This document shows positions 42,672 through 52,482 of a stretch of DNA of 64,000 nt, one piece after another. The stretch is from Clostridia bacterium (GTDB lineage Bacteria; Bacillota; Clostridia; Oscillospirales; Acutalibacteraceae). The stretch covers positions 16,308-80,307 of the forward strand of contig JAFQEL010000046.1 of assembly GCA_017399065.1 (NCBI GenBank), read 5' to 3'. Both the position numbers and the translations under genes were made by a program. Every line of letters starts with the position of its first letter. Positions within the stretch are counted from its first letter, which is position 1. Below the pieces are notes generated by a model. That model saw nothing but the letters and a program-made list of their open reading frames with translations. It had not been told where the DNA came from and ran no database searches.

Positions 42672-44735
42672 ATGAGAGGTTTTCTGGCGTTGATTCAGGC
42701 GTTGCTGTTTCTTGTTTCTTCATTTGCAGTGCCCGATTCAAACTTCAAGGTCTGGGTTGACAGAGCTGCAATGGAGATCAGCTCATCGACCGATTTTTCC
42801 TTTGAGTCAATTGATGCGAAGGATTGCAGTGTTACAGATGAAGACAGATCGCTTTGCCGTGATTGGTTTAATGAAAACATACTTACTCAGGAGAATCCTG
42901 CCTATACTTTCTCGGTAGGCGGTAAGGATTTCAGACGAAATATTAACGATTGGGAGTTTTCTTTCGGTGAAGAGAGTAAGGTCGGTGCGGTTTACCGTGG
43001 CGGCAAAACTACATATATCACCGTTATTCATAAAAAGAGCGATATTACCGTAACGGTTGAGGCTACAATTTATGAGGAGTATGCTTCGTGTGACTGGACA
43101 GTGTTCATAAAAAATAACGGTGAAGAAAAATCATCGGTTATTTCAAAATTTTATGCAATGGATTCAGAGCTCCCGACAGGAAACTCTGCAGATGTTTATT
43201 TCAGTAAAGGTTCATTCTGTGAGGCGGATGACTTTGAAACAATGAAATCATCACTTGCGCTTCTGCCTATGGTCTATACGGCAAACGGCGGCAGAACAGA
43301 ATCCTTCCTGCCTTACTTCAACATTCACGGCAAGGGAAGCGGAGCGGTTCTGGCAGTAGGCTGGTCAGGTCAGTGGTATACATCTCTGTCACAAACCTTT
43401 AACGGTACTGCAGTAAAAGCAAAGCAGCAGACACTCAAGGGCTACCTTCTTCCCGACGAAGAGGTCCGCTCTCCGCTTGTTTCACTTACCTTCTACAGCG
43501 GTGATAATGCAGTTAAGGGCTTCAACAGCTTCAGACAGTTTGCTGTTGACTGTGTCAGCCCTGAGGGAACAAAGCAGGTGGCTACAACAGGTATTGCTGT
43601 TGAGAGCCCCGGTGTTACGGAAGAGCAGGTTATTCAGAATGTCAAAAACATTCCCGAGGAATGGACTCATTCGCTTGATTATGCTTGGGTTGATGCTGGC
43701 TGGTATCCTCTCAGGAATAACTGGAGCGACAGCGTAGGCAACTGGTATGCAGACCCTGCCCGTTTCCCTAACGGACTCGGCGAGATCTCAAAACAGCTTG
43801 AGGAGCGCGGAATGGGGCTTCTGCTCTGGTATGAGGTTGAGCGTTGCTGTAAGGATACTCAGGTTTATAACGAGTGTATAAAGCACGACGGATGGCTTAT
43901 GCTCAACGAAGATAATGATGAGGCTAATGTTGTAAACTTTGCAAATGAAGAAGCACTTGAATATATTACGAATCTTATGCTTGAATCATTGGAGTATAAC
44001 GGCGTAAAGTGTCTGAGAATGGACAGCAACTTTACTCCTCTTCCGCTCTGGGAGGATGCCGACGAAAAGTGGGCTGACGGCAGAAAAGGCATAACAGAAA
44101 ACCATTATGTAACAAATCTCTACCGTTTCTTTGATACCTTGCTTGAGGAAATTCCCGGCCTTAAAATTGATATGTGTGCTTCGGGCGGCAAGCGACTTGA
44201 TATTGAAACCGCAAGAAGGTCAATACCGCTGTGGCGAAGTGACTACAACTGTATGGACGGTGAGGGCAACTCCAAGCCCGATATACTGCAGGCAACTCAG
44301 GCTCAGACCTACGGCATTTCATTCTGGTATCCCTACAACGGCACCTGTGCCTATGTCGAGGGTGAGTACGCTGTAAGAACAAATATCATCTCCTGCTCAC
44401 AGCGACTTGAGTATTTTGATATCAGACCCCATATGGCAAATAACTACTATCCGCTTACCTACGGCGGACTTGATACATCGAAATACCACGCAATGCAGTA
44501 TGATACCTACGGTAATGAGGGTATTGCACTTATCTACAAGCGTGAAAATGTAGAGGATAACAATTATACCCTTGTGCTCAACGGACTCTATTCCGATAAA
44601 ACCTATGAGGTTTACAATTACGATAAGCCCGACATAAAATACGAAATTAAGGGCAGCGAGCTTATGTCAACAGGACTTGAGCTTGAAATTACCGAAACAC
44701 CTAAAGCGGTTATCATATGCTACAGTGTGAAATAA
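42672..44735 (+). CDS. Secreted alpha-galactosidase-like GH36 enzyme
   Basis: A 687-residue protein with a signal peptide (about 1-19). After an N-terminal beta-supersandwich it has the clan GH-D barrel: LDYAWVDAGWYP, GLLLWYEVER, the nucleophile Asp451 in CLRMDSNF, SGGKRLDIETARRS and the acid/base Asp524 in PLWRSDYN. GH36 enzymes remove alpha-galactose (raffinose, galactomannan) or related sugars. The sequence is not a close textbook match, so alpha-N-acetylgalactosaminidase or another GH-D activity is possible. Start ATG 42672, 7 bases after TTGGAGGT. Confidence 0.78.
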   Translation: MRGFLALIQALLFLVSSFAVPDSNFKVWVDRAAMEISSSTDFSFESIDAKDCSVTDEDRSLCRDWFNENILTQENPAYTFSVGGKDFRRNINDWEFSFGEESKVGAVYRGGKTTYITVIHKKSDITVTVEATIYEEYASCDWTVFIKNNGEEKSSVISKFYAMDSELPTGNSADVYFSKGSFCEADDFETMKSSLALLPMVYTANGGRTESFLPYFNIHGKGSGAVLAVGWSGQWYTSLSQTFNGTAVKAKQQTLKGYLLPDEEVRSPLVSLTFYSGDNAVKGFNSFRQFAVDCVSPEGTKQVATTGIAVESPGVTEEQVIQNVKNIPEEWTHSLDYAWVDAGWYPLRNNWSDSVGNWYADPARFPNGLGEISKQLEERGMGLLLWYEVERCCKDTQVYNECIKHDGWLMLNEDNDEANVVNFANEEALEYITNLMLESLEYNGVKCLRMDSNFTPLPLWEDADEKWADGRKGITENHYVTNLYRFFDTLLEEIPGLKIDMCASGGKRLDIETARRSIPLWRSDYNCMDGEGNSKPDILQATQAQTYGISFWYPYNGTCAYVEGEYAVRTNIISCSQRLEYFDIRPHMANNYYPLTYGGLDTSKYHAMQYDTYGNEGIALIYKRENVEDNNYTLVLNGLYSDKTYEVYNYDKPDIKYEIKGSELMSTGLELEITETPKAVIICYSVK

Positions 44736-44761
44736 TTCGCAATTGTTTTAAAATGAAATCA

Positions 44762-44832
44762 AATGTCATTCTGAGCGTTAGCGAAGAATCTTTATGTATT
44801 TTAAGATCCTTCGTTTCACTCAGGATGACATT
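44762..44832. repeat. Imperfect inverted-repeat element
   Basis: AATGTCATTCTGAG (44762-44775) and CTCAGGATGACATT (44819-44832) form inverted ends (one G:T type difference) around a GCGAAGAATC / GATCCTTCG core. Looks like a short non-coding mobile repeat; a TGCGG...CCGCA inverted pair follows to 44876. Confidence 0.6.
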
Positions 44833-44895
44833 GTTTTTATATTGATGCGGTGTGAATTTCAATTCTTAATTCCGCATTCATAATTCCTAATTAAA

Positions 44896-44934
44896 AACCC
44901 GGCTGACTCACGCGTTTGTGAATCAAGCCGGGTT
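44896..44934. terminator. Bidirectional terminator
   Basis: AACCCGGCTGACTCAC (44896-44911) pairs with 44918-44934 with a one-base bulge; T-rich tracts on both sides. It ends the acyl-CoA synthetase gene on the minus strand and anything reading rightward from the GH36 gene. Confidence 0.8.
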
Positions 44935-44940
44935 GATTTT

Positions 44941-46698
44941 TCAGTTTGTGCCGTCGGTGAAGTTTTCGTCCTTGAATCGGAGAATCTTCTTTGAAGCACT
45001 CTTGAGGAATTCAGCCTTTCTGAGCTGGAAGCCTCTGATGTGTTTGTACTGAGGAAGCTTGTGATTTACATCCTTTACAACGCCTGCGAAAAGCTCCTGT
45101 AAATCATCGTCTGTATATTCCTTATCACCGAAATGCTCCTGCAGTGCCTCTTCGTCGGGGAAGATTGAGCACTTGACTACCGTTTCACCCTTGGTATTTG
45201 TCTCGGCGAAAACCATAACCTCGTTGACAAGGGGGTTGAGACTGAGATGATACTCAAGCTCTTCGGGATAGATGTTCTTGCCGTTTTCGGTAACGATAAC
45301 GTTTTTGATTCTGCCGCTGATGTAAACTCTGCCCTTATCGTCGATTTTTGCAAGGTCGCCTGTATGCAGGAAGCCCTCGTCATCAATTACTTCGGCTGTA
45401 GCTTCGGGGTTGTTGTAGTAGCCGAGCATTACCATCTGACCCTTTACGCAAAGCTCTCCGCAGCCTGTCTGAGGGTCGGGGTCGATAATCTTTGCCTGGG
45501 TGCCGGGCAGTGCAAGACCGACTGATTCGGCAAGGTGAAGCTTATCGTTATTCATAACTGCGAGCGGAGCACACTCGGTAAGGCCGTAGCCGAAAAGAAT
45601 CTGTATGCCGAATGCTTCGAAGTCACGGAGAATTTCGGGACGGATGGGAGCGGCACCGCAGATGATAAGGCGCATATTGCCGCCGAATGCATCCTGAATT
45701 TCTTTGAAAAATACCTTGCGAAGGTCAATACCTACCTTGCTTGCAACCTTACATACCTTTGTTCCGAATTTAAACAGGAACTCGCCGTGGGGCTTAGCCT
45801 TGATACGCTGCATAAGTCTGCGGTGTACGGTTTCGAGGATAAGCGGCACTGCAACGAAGATTGAGGGAGAAAACTCCTTCATATTACGAAGTACGTACTT
45901 GAAGCCCTCACAGAAGGTTACCTTTGCACCGCAGTAGGGTGCAAAGAAGAGAATTATCGTGCTTTCGTACGTGTGGTGAAGAGGGAGCATTGAGATGCCC
46001 GTGTCTTCAGGATATATCTTGAGTACGCTCATTGCAGATTTTACTTCAAAGCAGAAATTGCGGTGGCAGAGCATAACGCCCTTTGCTGCACCTGTTGTGC
46101 CGGAAGTAAAGAGAAGTGAGCACATCTTATCGGGGTCGATATCGGCGTTGATATATGATTTTTCGCCTGCTGCAACGAGCTCTCTGCCTTTTTCGACAAG
46201 CTTTGAGAAAGAGAGTATGCCGTCCTCGTCTTCTTCGTAGTCGAAGCATACGATTGTTATATCGGGGTTCATCTTGTCTCTTTCAAGTACTTTGAGCAGA
46301 TTTTTATCGCAGAAAATAAGCTTGCTGTCTGATGTTTCAAGTATGCCGTTTATATCGGGGAAAAGCAGCTCTTTATCGATCGGCACTGCAACACCAACAC
46401 CGTTGATTATTGCCATATAGCTCAGACACCATTCGTATCTGTTATTGGCTGATATGGCAAGGTGCTTGCCCTTGCAGCCCATTGAAAGTAAGGCTGTGCC
46501 AAGTGCGTTTATCTCGCTGCAATATTCTTTATATGTTATAAAGCGTGAGCTTTCTTTAAGCTTGAGCTCGAAAGCGTTACGCTCGCCGTAAAGCTCTTCT
46601 GTCTGCCTGAGCAGCTCCTTTATTGTGCTGAATTCGCGCACTTTATAGAACGATTTGGTAACAGGTGCGAGAATTTCATTTCTTTTCGTGTTTGCCAT
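44941..46698 (-). CDS. Long-chain acyl-CoA synthetase-like AMP-binding enzyme
   Basis: A 585-residue adenylate-forming enzyme. Motifs in order: LLFTSGTTGAAKGVM (ATP loop), LPLHHTYE, FGYGLTECAP, HTGDLAKID and GRIKNVIVTENGKNIYPEELE, with the catalytic Lys near the end in KSASKKILRF. It forms acyl-AMP and then acyl-CoA or acyl-carrier protein from fatty acids; no membrane anchor. Fatty acid preference is unknown. Start ATG 46698 with GGAGGAAT. Apparently monocistronic, divergent from the glycogen operon. Confidence 0.88.
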   Translation of the reverse strand: MANTKRNEILAPVTKSFYKVREFSTIKELLRQTEELYGERNAFELKLKESSRFITYKEYCSEINALGTALLSMGCKGKHLAISANNRYEWCLSYMAIINGVGVAVPIDKELLFPDINGILETSDSKLIFCDKNLLKVLERDKMNPDITIVCFDYEEDEDGILSFSKLVEKGRELVAAGEKSYINADIDPDKMCSLLFTSGTTGAAKGVMLCHRNFCFEVKSAMSVLKIYPEDTGISMLPLHHTYESTIILFFAPYCGAKVTFCEGFKYVLRNMKEFSPSIFVAVPLILETVHRRLMQRIKAKPHGEFLFKFGTKVCKVASKVGIDLRKVFFKEIQDAFGGNMRLIICGAAPIRPEILRDFEAFGIQILFGYGLTECAPLAVMNNDKLHLAESVGLALPGTQAKIIDPDPQTGCGELCVKGQMVMLGYYNNPEATAEVIDDEGFLHTGDLAKIDDKGRVYISGRIKNVIVTENGKNIYPEELEYHLSLNPLVNEVMVFAETNTKGETVVKCSIFPDEEALQEHFGDKEYTDDDLQELFAGVVKDVNHKLPQYKHIRGFQLRKAEFLKSASKKILRFKDENFTDGTN

Positions 46699-47080
46699 TT
46701 ATTCCTCCGTGTAGCCATACTGCTCAACATAAACAAAATACAAATTGAAGTATAACATTGTTACCTTAAAGTTACCTTAAAAAGCTTAATAATTTTAATA
46801 GTTTGTTAATAAATTGTTTGATAAAATTTTGGAAAACAGAATTTTTTGTCGGAATTTTTAAAAACATGAACAGCCGTGCCGCAGGTCAGATTTTAAAAAA
46901 TGTCTTTTTAGTCAAATTTGCAAAGAGTTTTGTAACAAACTGTACAAATATTAAAGAAATTTTATATCTGTCTTGTAACAAAATGTAAATAAACACTTGA
47001 ATTCAAGCGGGATATTTGCTATGATAACTTTGTATAATTATGCTCTGTTGCTCTATGTGCGAAAGGAGAGTGTCGTTTAA
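46699..47080. other. AT-rich divergent intergenic region with a direct repeat
   Basis: A 382-base gap without a convincing gene. It holds two copies of TTGTAACAAA-N-TGTA (46930-46944 and 46973-46987), 43 bases apart, ending 9 bases before the -35 box of the glycogen operon promoter. They could be activator or repressor sites. Confidence 0.45.
46997..47025 (+). promoter_or_regulatory. Promoter of glycogen operon
   Basis: TTGAAT (46997-47002), 17 bases, TATGAT (47020-47025), 55 bases before the glgB start. Confidence 0.6.
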
Positions 47081-48988
47081 ATGGGCAATATCCCTCTTTA
47101 TTTGTTTGACAGAGGCGAAAACGCAAGAGCTTACGAGTATCTCGGTGCTCATTTTTGTGAGGATGGCTCAGTTGTTTTCCGCGTGTGGGCCCCGAATGCT
47201 GTTTCGGTCAGCGTTGTGGGTGAATTCAACGGCTGGCAGGGCGGTGCTTCTCCTATGTCCAGGGTTGATGACAGCGGTGTATGGGAGACCGTAATCGGCG
47301 GTCTTAAGGTGTTTGATACCTATAAGTTTGCTATCCGCACCAAAGACGGAAGAGAGCTTTTCAAGTGCGACCCGTTTGCTTTTCATTCCGAAACAAGACC
47401 TGCCAACGCTTCAAAGCTCTACGATATCGAGGGCTACGAATGGCACGATTCAAAGTGGCTCGAGAAACGCAGAAAAACAAGCGTTTACGACAGCCCCGTA
47501 AATATATACGAGGTGCACGCAGGCTCGTGGAAACAGTATGATGACGGCAACTTTCTCTCATACCGTGCAATGGCAGACGAGCTTGTAGACTACGTCAAGG
47601 ATATGGGCTACACTCATATCGAGTTTATGCCGCTGAGCGAATATCCGTTTGACGGCTCGTGGGGTTATCAGGTTACCGGTTACTTTGCGCCTACCTCACG
47701 CTACGGTGAGCCTAAAGACCTTATGTATCTTGTTGACAAGTGCCATCAGGCAGGTATCGGTGTTATTATGGATTGGGTGCCTGCTCACTTCCCGAAGGAT
47801 GCTCACGGACTCTACGAGTTCGACGGTACTACCTGCTACGAGTATTCTGACCCACGCAAGGGCGAGCATTACGATTGGGGTACACGTGTTTTCGACTACG
47901 GCAAACCGCAGGTGCAGAGCTTCCTTATGTCAAGCGCGGCAATCTGGCTTGATAAATATCATTTCGACGGTCTTCGTATAGATGCGGTTGCTTCAATGCT
48001 TTATCTTGACTACGGACGTAATGACGGTCAGTGGATCGCTAACGAAAAGGGCGGCAACGAAAACCTCGAGGCTATTGCTTTCTTGCAGAAGCTCAACGAG
48101 TCAATTTTCCGCGACTACTTCGACTGTATGATGATTGCGGAAGAATCCACCGCATTCCCGATGGTTTCAAAGCCCGTATTTATGGGCGGTCTCGGTTTTA
48201 ATTTCAAGTGGAATATGGGCTGGATGAATGACTGTATGCGTTACTTCTCGCTCGACGGCATTCACCGTAAAAACAACCATAACTGTCTTACCTTCTCATT
48301 TTTCTATGCTTTCTCCGAGAATTTTGTCCTGCCGATTTCTCACGATGAGGTCGTGCACGGCAAATGCTCGCTGATAAATAAAATGCCCGGCACTTACGAA
48401 GAAAAGTTTGCAGGCGTGCGTTCATTCCTCGGCTATATGTACGCTCATCCCGGTAAGAAAATGCTGTTTATGGGTCAGGAATTCGGCCAGTTTATCGAGT
48501 GGAAGTACGATAGCGGTCTTGACTGGCTGCTGCTCGATTATGAGTCTCATAAAAAGCTGCAGGATTACACCCGTGCACTAAACAAATTCTATGCCAAGAA
48601 CGCTCCTCTCTGGGAGTCTGATTTCGGTTGGGAGGGCTTCAACTGGATTTCCAGCAACGATAACTCAAACTCTGTAATCGCTTTCCGCAGAATTGACAAG
48701 AAGGGCAAGGAAATTATTGCCGTATCAAACCTTACTCCCGTATTCCGCAGCGGCTACGAAATCGGCGTGCCCTATGCAGGTACTTACGAGGTCGTTTTCA
48801 ACTCAGACGATGAAGCTTTCGGCGGTACAGGAAAAGGCTCGGCAGGCAAAATCAAAACTAACGAAAGACCTATGCACGGCCACGAGCAGAGCATATCTCT
48901 TGAACTTGCAGGTCTGAGCACGGTTTATCTCAAGCTGTCACGCAAAGCACCTGCAAAGAAGGAGCCGAAAAAAGTTGGAAAGAAATAA
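47081..48988 (+). CDS. glgB: 1,4-alpha-glucan branching enzyme
   Basis: A 635-residue GH13 enzyme that makes alpha-1,6 branches in glycogen. Shows the N-terminal CBM48 domain (about residues 20-110, VVFRVWAPNAVSVSVVGEFNGW), then barrel motifs with the nucleophile Asp301 in GLRIDAVAS, the acid/base Glu354 in MIAEES and VLPISHDEVVHGK. A Lys-rich C-terminus follows. Start ATG 47081 with AAAGGAGAG. First gene of the operon glgB-GT4-glgC-glgD-glgA; its end overlaps the glycosyltransferase gene by 14 bases. Confidence 0.95.
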   Translation: MGNIPLYLFDRGENARAYEYLGAHFCEDGSVVFRVWAPNAVSVSVVGEFNGWQGGASPMSRVDDSGVWETVIGGLKVFDTYKFAIRTKDGRELFKCDPFAFHSETRPANASKLYDIEGYEWHDSKWLEKRRKTSVYDSPVNIYEVHAGSWKQYDDGNFLSYRAMADELVDYVKDMGYTHIEFMPLSEYPFDGSWGYQVTGYFAPTSRYGEPKDLMYLVDKCHQAGIGVIMDWVPAHFPKDAHGLYEFDGTTCYEYSDPRKGEHYDWGTRVFDYGKPQVQSFLMSSAAIWLDKYHFDGLRIDAVASMLYLDYGRNDGQWIANEKGGNENLEAIAFLQKLNESIFRDYFDCMMIAEESTAFPMVSKPVFMGGLGFNFKWNMGWMNDCMRYFSLDGIHRKNNHNCLTFSFFYAFSENFVLPISHDEVVHGKCSLINKMPGTYEEKFAGVRSFLGYMYAHPGKKMLFMGQEFGQFIEWKYDSGLDWLLLDYESHKKLQDYTRALNKFYAKNAPLWESDFGWEGFNWISSNDNSNSVIAFRRIDKKGKEIIAVSNLTPVFRSGYEIGVPYAGTYEVVFNSDDEAFGGTGKGSAGKIKTNERPMHGHEQSISLELAGLSTVYLKLSRKAPAKKEPKKVGKK

Positions 48989-50072
48989 CACGGCTGAGGG
49001 CATTCTGCATTTTGCCGATTTCAAATCACCTTGCCGCGGCAACTTCATAAATTCGCTCGAGTATCTGCGATCGGTTATCGAAGTTCAGGGTAAGCAGGTT
49101 GTCTACCTTTTTCCCGGTGCAACCGCAAAGCGTGAGTGGGCGCAGGACTTAAAAAGAGAAGCAACAGTTTATTTTCTCGGCGACAGTTTACTGCAGAATG
49201 TGAAAACGGTACGCGGTATAATAAAGCGGCACAATATAAAAATTATCCATTCGCACTTCTATAAGCTGCCGTATATTCTTATGCTTGACCTGGCGTCTGC
49301 GTTCAAAGGTATTAAGCACGTTGTTCACCTTCACTGTGCACTGCATATTCACAGCGGAGCCGCAAGGGTAATTGAAAAGCTTCTGCTCAGCGGAAAAACT
49401 TTCATAGGTTGCAGTCAGAAACTAACTGACGATGCCGGAAAGCATTACCCCAAAAACGAAGCGTATACCGCAAAGAATGCGATATGGTTTCCCAGGCTTG
49501 AAGAATACGAGGTGCTCGACAAAGAAAAACTTGGCTTAAGCACAACGGCAAAAACACTTATGATGTTCGGCTTCCTCTACGAAGTAAAGGGCGTAGACCT
49601 TGCACTTGAGGCTGTGAGTGAGCTTAATGAAAGCGGCGAAAATCTGCAGCTTATTCTCATCCTAACATCAAACGTTGATGAGATAAAAGATAAAATCACA
49701 AAGCGTTTCGGCGGTATACCCGGTTGGCTTCATCTGTTACCGCCACGTAACGATATAACAAGCTACTACAGGCTGTGCGATGCGTTTCTGGCTCCAAGCA
49801 GGAGTGAAGGCTTACCGTATTCGGTTCTCGAAGCATCTTATCTGAAACTGCCGGTAGTGCTCAGCGATATACCCGCTCATAAAAATCTGGAGCTGCCCTG
49901 CGGCTTCAGATTCGAAAGTGAAAATGTCGGTCAGCTTAAAGCGGCTGTTAAGTCTGCACTCAGCGGTACTTACGATAAGGACGCTTTTGCGGCTCAGTCG
50001 GAGCAGATAAAGAATGAATATCAGCTCTCGGCTTGGGCAGACCGCATAATCAAAATATATACTAAACTCTGA
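48975..50072 (+). CDS. GT4-type glycosyltransferase in glycogen operon
   Basis: A 365-residue GT-B glycosyltransferase: the N-terminal half with IIHSHFYKLPYI and the C-terminal donor-binding half with MMFGFLYEVKGVDLALEAV and APSRSEGLPYSVLEASYLKLPVVLSD (E-x7-E motif), as in family GT4. Placed between glgB and glgC, it may build a primer or a related glucan, or modify surface glycans; this is inference. Start is TTG 48975 preceded by AAGGAG inside glgB. The overlap with glgB suggests coupled translation. Confidence 0.78.
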   Translation: MERNNTAEGILHFADFKSPCRGNFINSLEYLRSVIEVQGKQVVYLFPGATAKREWAQDLKREATVYFLGDSLLQNVKTVRGIIKRHNIKIIHSHFYKLPYILMLDLASAFKGIKHVVHLHCALHIHSGAARVIEKLLLSGKTFIGCSQKLTDDAGKHYPKNEAYTAKNAIWFPRLEEYEVLDKEKLGLSTTAKTLMMFGFLYEVKGVDLALEAVSELNESGENLQLILILTSNVDEIKDKITKRFGGIPGWLHLLPPRNDITSYYRLCDAFLAPSRSEGLPYSVLEASYLKLPVVLSDIPAHKNLELPCGFRFESENVGQLKAAVKSALSGTYDKDAFAAQSEQIKNEYQLSAWADRIIKIYTKL

Positions 50073-50106
50073 CGAGTTCCCCAAATAACAAGGAGGTTAT
50101 CAAGAA

Positions 50107-51321
50107 ATGTCACAGAAAGCTGAATGTATTGCTATGCTGCTCGCCGGCGGACAGGGCAGCAGACTTGGTATTCTTACCAAGAACATCGCTAAGCCTGCCG
50201 TCCCCTACGGAGGAAAATACAGAATCATTGATTTCCCTCTTTCCAACTGCGTAAATTCAGGTATTTACACAGTCGGCGTACTCACCCAGTATCAGCCGCT
50301 CGAGCTCAACGATTATATCGGTAACGGTGCCGCATGGGACCTTGACCGTGCAAGCGGCGGTGTACACATCCTCTCTCCTTATCAGCAGATAAAGGGAAGT
50401 GAGTGGTACAAGGGTACAGCAAACGCAATCTATCAGAATATCAACTTTATCGACAGATATGACCCTGAGTATGTCTGCATCCTTTCGGGTGACCACATCT
50501 ATAAGATGGATTATTCTAAGATGCTTGCATTCCACAAGGAGAAGAATGCTGACTGTACGATCGCTATGCTCGAAGTGCCGTGGGAAGAGGCATCACGCTT
50601 CGGCCTGATGCTCGTTGACGACGACGGTGCAATCACAGCATTTGAAGAGAAGCCCGAAGTGCCCAGCAGTAACAAGGCTTCAATGGGCGTTTACATCTTC
50701 ACATGGAAGAAGCTGCGTGATTATCTTCTTGCCGACGAGGCTGACCCGAATTCAAGTAACGACTTCGGTAAGAATCTCATTCCTGCAATGCACGAAGCAG
50801 GTGAGAGACTTTTTGCATATCATTTTGACGGCTATTGGAAGGACGTCGGTACAATCGACAGCCTCTGGGAAGCAAATCTCGACCTTCTCCGTCCGTCGGT
50901 TGACCTTGACCTTTCCGATAACGAGTGGAGAATCTACTCCAAGTCACCCGCATCACCGCCTCACTTCGTATCCTCAACCGCAAAGGTTGAGAATTCAATG
51001 ATGGCAGAGGGTTGCTGTATCGACGGTGAGATTGATTACTCCGTTCTTTTCGCAGACGTTGTTGTCGAGGAGGGCGCAAAGGTTCATTCTTCAATCATTA
51101 TGCCCGGTACGGTTATCAAGAAGGGCGCAGTTGTTCAGTATGCTATCGTAGCTGAAAACGCAGTTATCGAGTCCGACGCAGTTGTCGGCGAGGAGCCCGA
51201 AAACGTAGCAAACCGTGATGATTGGGGCGTAGCAGTTGTCGGCGCAGGTGTAACAGTCGGCGCAGGTGCAAAGGTAGCTCCCAAAGCTATGGCAGGCGAA
51301 GATGTGCCTGCCGCAAAGTGA
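50107..51321 (+). CDS. glgC: Glucose-1-phosphate adenylyltransferase, catalytic subunit
   Basis: A 404-residue ADP-glucose pyrophosphorylase with the intact catalytic motif [36 protein letters not shown] (substrate/metal Asp), EEKPEVP and the Lys-binding YWKDVGTI, plus a left-handed beta-helix C-terminus. It makes ADP-glucose for GlgA. Start ATG 50107 with AAGGAGG. Followed by glgD after 13 bases; the two form a mixed enzyme in clostridia. Confidence 0.95.
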   Translation: MSQKAECIAMLLAGGQGSRLGILTKNIAKPAVPYGGKYRIIDFPLSNCVNSGIYTVGVLTQYQPLELNDYIGNGAAWDLDRASGGVHILSPYQQIKGSEWYKGTANAIYQNINFIDRYDPEYVCILSGDHIYKMDYSKMLAFHKEKNADCTIAMLEVPWEEASRFGLMLVDDDGAITAFEEKPEVPSSNKASMGVYIFTWKKLRDYLLADEADPNSSNDFGKNLIPAMHEAGERLFAYHFDGYWKDVGTIDSLWEANLDLLRPSVDLDLSDNEWRIYSKSPASPPHFVSSTAKVENSMMAEGCCIDGEIDYSVLFADVVVEEGAKVHSSIIMPGTVIKKGAVVQYAIVAENAVIESDAVVGEEPENVANRDDWGVAVVGAGVTVGAGAKVAPKAMAGEDVPAAK

Positions 51322-51334
51322 GGAGGAATGAAAA

Positions 51335-52450
51335 ATGATAAGAGCTAATGACGTTCTCGCAATTATCCACTCAAACGCTTATGATGAGGTTATTCCCGAG
51401 CTTACCAATATGCGTACAATGGGCTCGGTACCCTTCGGCGGCAGATACCGTCTTATAGATTTTACACTTTCAAATCTTGTTAACGCAGGCATCAGCAAGG
51501 TAGGCGTTATCACAAAGAGCAACTACCAGTCACTTATGGATCACCTTGGTACAGGTAAGCCGTGGGATCTTTCCCGTAAGCGCAGCGGTATGTATCTTCT
51601 TCCGCCTTTCGGCTTTGCCGAGACAGGTACTTTCGACAACCGTATTGAGTCGCTCAAGGGCAATATGCACTTCATCAGCCGTTCCAAAGAGGAGTATGTT
51701 CTGATTGCTGACTGTAATGTTGTTATGAATTTCAGCATTGATAAGCTTATGAAATTCCATGAGGAATCGAATGCTGATATAAGCGTTGTCTGTAAGCGCG
51801 GTAAGACTCCCGCACTCTCTAACCTTATGACATACGATATCGGTGAGGATTCAAGAGTAAACTCCATTGCGGTAGGTGTACCGTCTGATGATGCCGATTA
51901 TTCGCTCAACATCTTCTTTATGAAGAAGGCTCTTCTTGAGAGACTTATCAATGAAGCTTACGCAATGCACAAGACAAGTATCGGTATCGATGTTTTCCAG
52001 GCTAATGTAAAGAGCCTGTGTATCTGTGCTATGAGAACAGATAACTTTGTAGTTTCAATCGATTCGCTCGATACCTACTACCGTGCAAATATGATGCTTC
52101 TTGACGGTGAAAACAGAAACAGCCTTTTCAATAAAAACCGTCCTGTTTACACAAAGGTGCGTGACGATATGCCTGCTCTCTATGCTATCGACAGCTCTGT
52201 TACAAACAGCCTTGTTTCTGACGGCTGTGATATCAAGGGCGAGGTTGACAGCAGCGTGCTCAGCAGAAGCGTCAAGGTTGAAAAGGGCGCAGTTGTCAAA
52301 AACTGCGTAATTATGCAGGATTGCTTCATTGGTGCAGGTGCGCATATCGAAAATGTGATTCTTGACAAGGCTGTAGTGATCAAGCCCGGCAAAACTCTTG
52401 TCGGTGCAGACGATTTCCCGATTTACGTCGGTAAGAGAATCGTAATCTAA
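51335..52450 (+). CDS. glgD: Glucose-1-phosphate adenylyltransferase, regulatory subunit
   Basis: A 371-residue GlgC homologue whose N-terminus reads VLAIIHSNAYDEVIPELTNMRTMGSVPFGGRYRLIDF: the Gly-rich GGxGxRL nucleotide loop is missing, while the rest of the fold, including the C-terminal beta-helix, is kept. This is typical of GlgD, the non-catalytic partner that tunes GlgC. Start ATG 51335 with GAGGAGG. Co-transcribed with glgC and glgA. Confidence 0.93.
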   Translation: MIRANDVLAIIHSNAYDEVIPELTNMRTMGSVPFGGRYRLIDFTLSNLVNAGISKVGVITKSNYQSLMDHLGTGKPWDLSRKRSGMYLLPPFGFAETGTFDNRIESLKGNMHFISRSKEEYVLIADCNVVMNFSIDKLMKFHEESNADISVVCKRGKTPALSNLMTYDIGEDSRVNSIAVGVPSDDADYSLNIFFMKKALLERLINEAYAMHKTSIGIDVFQANVKSLCICAMRTDNFVVSIDSLDTYYRANMMLLDGENRNSLFNKNRPVYTKVRDDMPALYAIDSSVTNSLVSDGCDIKGEVDSSVLSRSVKVEKGAVVKNCVIMQDCFIGAGAHIENVILDKAVVIKPGKTLVGADDFPIYVGKRIVI

Positions 52451-52482
52451 AATATTAACCGTTTTCTTAAGGAGAGACAGAT

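Noticed and set aside
46803..46988. Short frame in the AT-rich gap before glgB
   Set aside because: No ribosome site, composition of random AT-rich DNA, overlaps the paired direct repeats.
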